Source: Xanthobacteraceae bacterium (GTDB lineage: Bacteria > Pseudomonadota > Alphaproteobacteria > Rhizobiales > Xanthobacteraceae). From it: a stretch of DNA of 10,660 nucleotides. The translations under genes and the position numbers were made by a program. Below, piece after piece: positions 6,530 through 10,660 of the stretch (position 1 is the first letter of the stretch; every line of letters begins with the position of its first letter). The notes beneath the pieces were generated by a model, which made no database searches, was not told where the DNA came from, and saw nothing but the letters and a program-made list of their open reading frames with translations. The DNA lies in contig JASHVC010000533.1 in the NCBI GenBank assembly GCA_030039655.1, positions 1 through 10,660 of the forward strand, given 5' to 3'.

Positions 6530-6817
6530 TTATCGAGGCGTAATATCTCTTACTGGGTTCGGCCTCTGCGTCCCGGCGGTGCTTGGTGCAGCTACTTCCT
6601 TCGCGGGCGGAGACTTCAGGTCGGCTTGTGACGTCGGAAGTGCAGACCAATGCGAGTAAGTCCAGGACACAAACATTGCGGCGAACAACAGCGCTGCCGT
6701 CCACGCCGAGATCCATCTGTCTAACGACACCAGATTAGCCACGGCAGTTGCGGCGAAGGCAAACACTGCCAATACAGCCACATGGAGCCAATCCACCTGT
6801 GCAAAGTCGATCGGCAT
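6530..6817 (-). CDS. Small inner-membrane protein with two predicted helices
   Basis: A 95-residue protein of unknown function. After a short N-terminus (MPIDFAQVDWLH) there are two hydrophobic helices, about residues 11-31 and 35-55, joined by a tight loop (SLDRW). A hydrophilic Pro/Ala/Thr-rich tail of about 40 residues follows and looks disordered. The layout resembles short hypothetical membrane proteins I associate with Bradyrhizobium and Rhodopseudomonas, but I cannot name a family. The ATG at 6817 is chosen over an adjacent in-frame GTG at 6820. Neither has a strong ribosome site, which lowers confidence. It lies downstream of the porin gene on the same strand but beyond the hairpin at 6859-6884, so the two are probably not co-transcribed efficiently. 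Confidence 0.65.
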   Translation of the reverse strand: MPIDFAQVDWLHVAVLAVFAFAATAVANLVSLDRWISAWTAALLFAAMFVSWTYSHWSALPTSQADLKSPPAKEVAAPSTAGTQRPNPVRDITPR

Positions 6818-6858
6818 CACATGTTATTCGCGTTGAGCCGTCATCTAACTAGGAAGAC

Positions 6859-6884
6859 AAAGCCCCGGACGATATCGGGGCTTT
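6859..6884 (-). terminator. Hairpin after the porin gene, probable terminator
   Basis: A nine-base-pair stem (AAAGCCCCG at 6859-6867 with CGGGGCTTT at 6876-6884) and an eight-base loop begin 24 bases beyond the porin stop codon. On the minus strand the stem ends in CTTTGTCTTCC, a weak T-tract, so termination may be partial. The symmetric A and T flanks mean it could act in either direction. Confidence 0.65.
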
Positions 6885-6907
6885 GCATTTCATCGTCTTC
6901 ATCAGAG

Positions 6908-7759
6908 CTATTTCGTAGCGCAACAGGGAGGAGGAAGCGCACAGCAGTCGTCGCCGAACCTGTAATTGATGCCAAAGCGAAGAATATCGTCGGTAAATCT
7001 GCCGGTGTTGACCGTTACTCCGCCGAAAGTGCCGCCGCCTATCGATCCGAGATCGAGATAGAGGAACTCGGCTTTCCATCGCCAATGCTTACTCGTTCCG
7101 ATCAGACCTTCGAATCCGCCGCCCGCACTAATCCCTGTTTTCGTAGCGGAGAGGTTGAACGAGGTAGGATAAAGCCCCACAATTGTGTGGCTAACGTTGT
7201 CAACGAGAGTCAACGTGTTGGTCCCCGAGACCGACACCGTTCCTACAGCGAGACCAGCGGTGCCGTAGACCCAGACGTTGTTCACTTCGGCGCCGGCGCG
7301 TAGGCGGAGGGTTCCGAACGGGCCAATCCGCGACGTTATGCCGGTAAGGTCCGTGTAGGAACAATTCCCAGACGTGCAGTCGGGAGTAGAGCCGCTGAAG
7401 CCGCCAACCGCGGAGCCTTGCTCTCCTGACCACTGATAATCTCCTTCGATTCCAGCAAGCCAGTGAGGTGCCAAGCGCCAAACATATCCGGCTTGGCCGC
7501 CGGCAATAGGACCATTGGGATGCGCCGATGTAGAGCCGGCTCCGCCTGGAAATTCGTATGTAAATAAATTGGTTTGCAGGAAGGGGGCAACGGACGCCGT
7601 GGTGCTGACGTTGCCCCAGCTGTAGCCAGCATTGCCGCCCACGTAGAAGCCAACCCAAGGGTCGCCGCAGCATGGAACCGGCGCCTTCACCGGCATGTCG
7701 GCGGCCGTCGCCGGACCTGCCGCCAAGAAGGCAGCGCTTGCAAGCAAAAGACGTCGCAC
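6908..7759 (-). CDS. Omp25-like outer-membrane beta-barrel protein with cysteine-rich tail
   Basis: A 283-residue outer-membrane protein of the Omp25/Omp31-like porin-family barrels that are numerous in Rhizobiales. With the GTG at 7759 as start, residues 1-20 form a signal peptide (MRRLLLASAAFLAAGPATAA). The mature start ADMPVKAP and WVGFYVGGNAGYSWG (35-49) are the family signature. The rest alternates amphipathic strands ending at LRFGINYRF (260-268), the usual barrel-closing strand with terminal Phe. Frames also allow a TTG at 7801, which would put 14 odd residues before the signal peptide. Unusual points: Cys-Cys at 30-31, two more cysteines in a probable surface loop (DCTSGNC), and a 15-residue tail after Phe268 with Cys-Cys at 272-273 and 279-280 around a proline run. 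Barrels of this family normally stop at the Phe. The role is probably structural or porin-like; the substrate is unknown. Confidence 0.87.
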   Translation of the reverse strand: MRRLLLASAAFLAAGPATAADMPVKAPVPCCGDPWVGFYVGGNAGYSWGNVSTTASVAPFLQTNLFTYEFPGGAGSTSAHPNGPIAGGQAGYVWRLAPHWLAGIEGDYQWSGEQGSAVGGFSGSTPDCTSGNCSYTDLTGITSRIGPFGTLRLRAGAEVNNVWVYGTAGLAVGTVSVSGTNTLTLVDNVSHTIVGLYPTSFNLSATKTGISAGGGFEGLIGTSKHWRWKAEFLYLDLGSIGGGTFGGVTVNTGRFTDDILRFGINYRFGDDCCALPPPCCATK

Positions 7760-8007
7760 GGGTCCGCTCGCCCCCCCAGGCAAGACCGGGACGCGATACA
7801 ACCCCCCGATGAATTTACAACCTAAACCCTATCAACGCCCCGGAAAGCCACAAGACCTCGACATTTATCGTCGTGTGCAAATCACTTACAACCTGTGGAG
7901 ATCGATCGAGTTTCCGTCACATGTGTCGTCGGAGAGACACCTGACTGGCCGTTTGACGGTCTCGCTACCCTGGCAATTCCATTCGATGGCCCCAGTAAGC
8001 AGGCGCC

Positions 8008-9540
8008 CTACCCATGTCCCATGAACTCCTTATAGGGAGCCGCGCACCCGCGATCGTCGCCCACCGCGGGCACTGGCCCTTCCTTCGCGGCGAGCCCGCA
8101 CAACTCTGCTACCCCACGCAACACGCCGGCGGGGTCGTCGATCATGGTTTCATAGCTCACGACTCTTGCAATTTCCGGTAATTTCTCGGCCGTCCGATCG
8201 ATGATTGCATTGTACCAACTCAGATAGTCACGGATGGCCTTTAGATCATAGGCATAGGAGTTTCCGGATAAGTACTTGGTCAAATAGATTCGCCAAACGA
8301 CATCATCCAAGCTGCGCTTCACAAGCAGAAAACGGACATTCGGGATCGCCATCGCGATAAGTCCAGCATCATGGATGCGGCCGGGCAGCGTATTGGTGAA
8401 CACGCGCGCGGACCCTGCCCGGCGCGCCAAGGCTCGGAGGTACAATTCGCGAAACGACGGGAGCAGCTCCGGCGGAAGGTCTTCAAGGAAGGTGCTTGTC
8501 GGAACCGCGGCAGCCTGAAAGGTTCGACGCACGGCCTTTTCCACGATCGGGAGTTCGCACCCGGCTTTTGTGCCCTCCCATGCGCTGCAGACCAATCGTT
8601 CCAAAGATGTTTTGCCTGATCGCGAAGGGCCAAGAATGAAGAGCGAGATCGGATAGTCGCAGCCGCAGTCAGCTTGGATTGCTTTGGAGGGCTTATTGAG
8701 AATCCGCTCAAGCGTCCGCTCGCGTCGCGCAACGTTCACCTTCAGTTCACTCTGATATTGGACTGCCAGGGGCCGATTTGCCGTGACAAGTGTTTGCCAA
8801 GCTTCCTTGTGCCGTCCAGCCCTATCCAATGCCGCCGCCCGTGCAAACAAAAAATTGTTCTTGACGTCCGCATTGGCAGGGCTGCGATCAATAGTCAGTT
8901 GATCCAGCGCACTCAGCACATCGATATTCACTGTCTTCGGCGGCAGCGTCGTCATGACTTGGAGCAGATTTAATGACCGATGCCCAAACGCATAGGCCTT
9001 GCTGAGAACGTCCGCAGCTTCAGTGGATTGACCTCTTGCCGACAAACTTAATGCCAAGCCTATGGCCGCGATTTCCAGGTCTGGGTCGAGTGTCCAAGCC
9101 TCCCGATATGCCTCTTGTGCAGCCTCATAATCGCGTTCATCTCGATAAATTTCTCCGAGTGACGCTAAGATGCTTGCGTCTTTCGGCTTGATGGCCAACG
9201 CTTTTTCAAGAGCCTGAGCGGCCGCTTCGTTCGCGCCGAGCCTTAGATATGTTAGACTCAACGCCGTGAGCATCTTCCAGTCTGTCGGCTCGAGCATCGA
9301 TGCGCGAACCAGCCAATCAAGTGCGCGTTCGAAGTTGCCCTTGTCGAGATACACCAAACCCAGGGTGTGCATGGCCGCTACATAGCCCGGATAGCGACGC
9401 GCCAGCGGATAGCAGATTGCCTCCGCTCGATCGAGCTTGCCTTGTTGGCGCAGCCGCTCCGCTTCTTCCAAATGCTCGCGCGGACGCGTCGGGGGGCGAA
9501 ATTGTCCCGACGGTCCCGCTGCGTCCATCAATCGTGACAC
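8008..9540 (-). CDS. TPR protein with C-terminal sulfotransferase-like P-loop domain
   Basis: A 510-residue cytoplasmic protein. Residues about 22-190 hold five tetratricopeptide repeats (for example AAMHTLGLVYLDKGNFERAL and ASILASLGEIYRDERDYEAA). Residues about 190-290 are a helical linker. The C-terminal domain (about 295-505) matches TPR-linked sulfotransferases: strand and loop LFILGPSRSGKTSLER (300-315), RVFTNTLPGRIHDAGLI (379-394), VRFLLVKRSLDDVVWRIY (402-419, site for the 3'-phosphate of PAPS) and YNAIIDRTAEKLPEIARVVSYETMIDDP (443-470). Relatives usually have a GMPRSGTTL-type loop; here it reads GPSRSGKT, which also satisfies the Walker A pattern. The reaction is therefore uncertain: sulfation using PAPS, or NTP-dependent chemistry. 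The GTG at 9540 has TGAGGTC (9549-9555) eight bases upstream; an ATG at 9528 is the alternative. It appears monocistronic. Confidence 0.88.
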   Translation of the reverse strand: MSRLMDAAGPSGQFRPPTRPREHLEEAERLRQQGKLDRAEAICYPLARRYPGYVAAMHTLGLVYLDKGNFERALDWLVRASMLEPTDWKMLTALSLTYLRLGANEAAAQALEKALAIKPKDASILASLGEIYRDERDYEAAQEAYREAWTLDPDLEIAAIGLALSLSARGQSTEAADVLSKAYAFGHRSLNLLQVMTTLPPKTVNIDVLSALDQLTIDRSPANADVKNNFLFARAAALDRAGRHKEAWQTLVTANRPLAVQYQSELKVNVARRERTLERILNKPSKAIQADCGCDYPISLFILGPSRSGKTSLERLVCSAWEGTKAGCELPIVEKAVRRTFQAAAVPTSTFLEDLPPELLPSFRELYLRALARRAGSARVFTNTLPGRIHDAGLIAMAIPNVRFLLVKRSLDDVVWRIYLTKYLSGNSYAYDLKAIRDYLSWYNAIIDRTAEKLPEIARVVSYETMIDDPAGVLRGVAELCGLAAKEGPVPAVGDDRGCAAPYKEFMGHG

Positions 9541-10303
9541 GTCTGTTCGACCTCATTGGCTTGAGATGCGGAGCTGCGGGGAATGCGCCACCAATATTGT
9601 GCGCAGCCGCACCAGGCAAGCGTTAGAGATTAACTCAAACGATAGCACCGCAAAGGGACCTGCAAATAGCCCGCCGCACCGCGGAATCTGGGTCGCTTAC
9701 GTCGGCACTATCATGTCGTTGAGGGTCAAAAGACGAAGTGGCGACACACTAATCGGACGTCTGCTTTCCTCCCGATCGCGCCCGGCGAAGGGGACACGCT
9801 TTAGTCTCGATTTGTGCAAACTCCGAAGGTGTAAGATTGGGTGAGCCACGCGGCAGGTTCTCGGCAGAGGCCTTCGCTGCCACAATTCAGAAATGTCTGC
9901 ACTCTCCGCACCTTAGCAAAGAAAAGTGCGATTCATCGGGGCATGCCACAATTGCGGCGCCTCGGCGTCAAACAAAGAGCGGAAGAAAACTCTCGCCGGA
10001 TCAGAGCGATGCGAGTCGGCCGCCGGAATTTCTTGATTGCGCGCCGCGTGGCGAACTAAAAGAATCCATCTCGCTCAGTAAGGACGCCGGCCGCCTGACA
10101 GCGGCTGGCGGAGCGAGTGCGGTGCCCGCGGGCGGCGGCTCGTCACTGCTGCTCTCGGGCGGCTCGGGTATCAGCCTGCCGACACTATGACCGGCACGCG
10201 AGGTGCTCGCTGCAACCGGGGCCGGCGCCGGGCGGGATACCCCCGCCGCTTATCGGTGCTTGCTCCGCGAAGCCTGGCCCGAAGCTGAGCCGTTGGGATG
10301 CAT
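9541..10303. other. Long gene-poor stretch
   Basis: About 760 bases upstream of the TPR gene contain only short overlapping frames on both strands (such as 9837-10190 and 9841-10059 on plus, 9697-9885 on minus). None has a signal peptide, a recognisable motif or a convincing ribosome site. The translations are Arg/Ser/Pro-rich in the way of non-coding high-GC DNA. The proximal 100 bases probably hold the TPR gene's promoter. I see no integrase, transposase or tRNA remnant. A short unrecognised gene or a small RNA cannot be excluded. Confidence 0.45.
9591..9619 (-). promoter_or_regulatory. Candidate promoter of the TPR/sulfotransferase gene
   Basis: On the minus strand TTGCCT (9614-9619) and TATTGG (9591-9596) are separated by exactly 17 bases. 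This would start transcription near 9584 and leave a leader of about 45 bases to the GTG at 9540. The matches to sigma-70 consensus are partial, so this is only a candidate. Confidence 0.3.
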
Positions 10304-10310
10304 GAGTCCC

Positions 10311-10440
10311 TCTGGCCAGAACCGCGGTGGAACGCCGGAAGGCGTGCGCGTCCCCAAGGGGCGCGCGCCGCAGCCCGCAAGGCTGCGGTGGTTACGGAAC
10401 AGCGTCTTACGGCGTTCCGCTTCCTTTTTATTTCTTCTTT
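10311..10440. repeat. GC-rich hairpin cluster, probable dispersed intergenic element
   Basis: Several foldable units lie in tandem. They are a perfect palindrome TCTGGCCAGA (10311-10320), a GCGCG(T)CCCC-AA-GGGGCGCGC stem with one bulge (10346-10366), CCGCAGCC-CGCAA-GGCTGCGG (10368-10388), and CGGAAC/GTTCCG (10395-10400 with 10414-10419). The last is followed by a pyrimidine-rich TTCCTTTTTATTTCTTC run. GGAACGCCG at 10329-10337 also pairs with CGGCGTTCC at 10410-10418 and encloses the middle stems. From memory this resembles a block repeated between genes in Bradyrhizobium-type chromosomes; it could also act as a structured RNA or terminator. Its outer limits are unclear and may reach back to about 10190. 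Confidence 0.5.
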
Positions 10441-10445
10441 CTCTT

Positions 10446-10535
10446 CGTAGCCCGGATGAAACGAAGTGAAATCCGGGAGCGGCATCGAAGCTTACAGATC
10501 GTCCCCGGATTACGCTTCGCTCCATCCGGGCTACG
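10446..10535. repeat. REP-like inverted repeat pair (GTAGCCCGGAT type)
   Basis: Two 32-base arms, 10446-10477 and 10504-10535, are inverted copies of each other and match at 28 of 32 positions. They are separated by 26 bases, so the region can fold into one long hairpin. Each arm also has CCCGGAT and ATCCGGG ends that can pair within the arm. The outer end CGTAGCCCGGAT is a motif I associate with dispersed palindromic repeats in Bradyrhizobium and Rhodopseudomonas. Function is unknown; such elements are usually non-autonomous and lie between genes. Confidence 0.8.
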
Positions 10536-10660
10536 GCATCAGACCCCGATCGTGATGAAACCGGACACCACCACCGGGATCATCTGACGAAGATCGAGAT
10601 TCTGAAGCGAGCTTGCTTGGACTGGCTTGATCAAAACCCGGGCGCGCATGCGTCGCGAGA

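Noticed and set aside
7923..7940. GTGTC/GACAC hairpin as terminator of the TPR gene.
   Set aside because: A five-pair stem with no T-run, about 70 bases past the stop, is not convincing.
9837..10190. 117-codon plus-strand frame ending in a Gly/Ser/Leu-rich tail.
   Set aside because: No credible ribosome site, signal peptide or motif; composition resembles translated non-coding GC-rich DNA, and other frames overlap it equally well.
10171..10587. Short frames on both strands across the hairpin block and palindrome.
   Set aside because: They are Arg/Pro-rich translations of repeat DNA and are probably spurious.

Overview
The window looks like chromosomal DNA of a high-GC alphaproteobacterium of the Bradyrhizobium / Nitrobacteraceae type. 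The grounds are the divergent rsmE/ubiA core pair, a TTG/GTG-started Omp25-like porin with an AADMPVKAP-type mature N-terminus, many small Sec-exported proteins of unknown role, a TPR-sulfotransferase-like protein, and an intergenic inverted repeat of the GTAGCCCGGAT type common in these genomes. The genus is inferred from pattern and memory, not from a search.

Layout. Positions 1-2000 hold four small genes of accessory character: a Lys/Pro/Gly-rich exported peptide (72-302, +), a four-cysteine exported protein (331-783, -), a PaaI-type hotdog thioesterase (1096-1569, +) and a two-cysteine exported protein (1682-1957, +). The 784-1095 gap carries a compact cluster of direct and inverted repeats ahead of the thioesterase.

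Positions 2001-4431 are the conserved core. rsmE (16S rRNA U1498 methyltransferase, -) diverges from a two-gene + strand unit. In that unit a Met-rich, four-cysteine exported protein overlaps ubiA (4-hydroxybenzoate polyprenyltransferase) by four bases, ATGA.

Positions 4581-6230 encode a large periplasmic protein that joins a carboxypeptidase-regulatory-like domain, one c-type heme site and a Vgb-like beta-propeller. A strong intrinsic terminator closes it at 6246-6280.

From 6530 to 9540 everything is on the minus strand: a small two-helix membrane protein, an outer-membrane beta-barrel with an odd cysteine-rich tail, and a TPR protein whose sulfotransferase-like domain carries a loop that reads as a canonical Walker A motif.

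The last 1.1 kb (9541-10660) has no convincing gene. It ends in a hairpin-rich GC-rich element followed by a 32-base inverted repeat pair.

I found no CRISPR array, transposase, phage gene, toxin-antitoxin pair or recognisable defence system. The genes do not form one obvious pathway. The points most worth following are the Walker A-like TPR/sulfotransferase protein, the cysteine-tailed porin, the heme/propeller fusion, and the exported protein coupled to ubiA.
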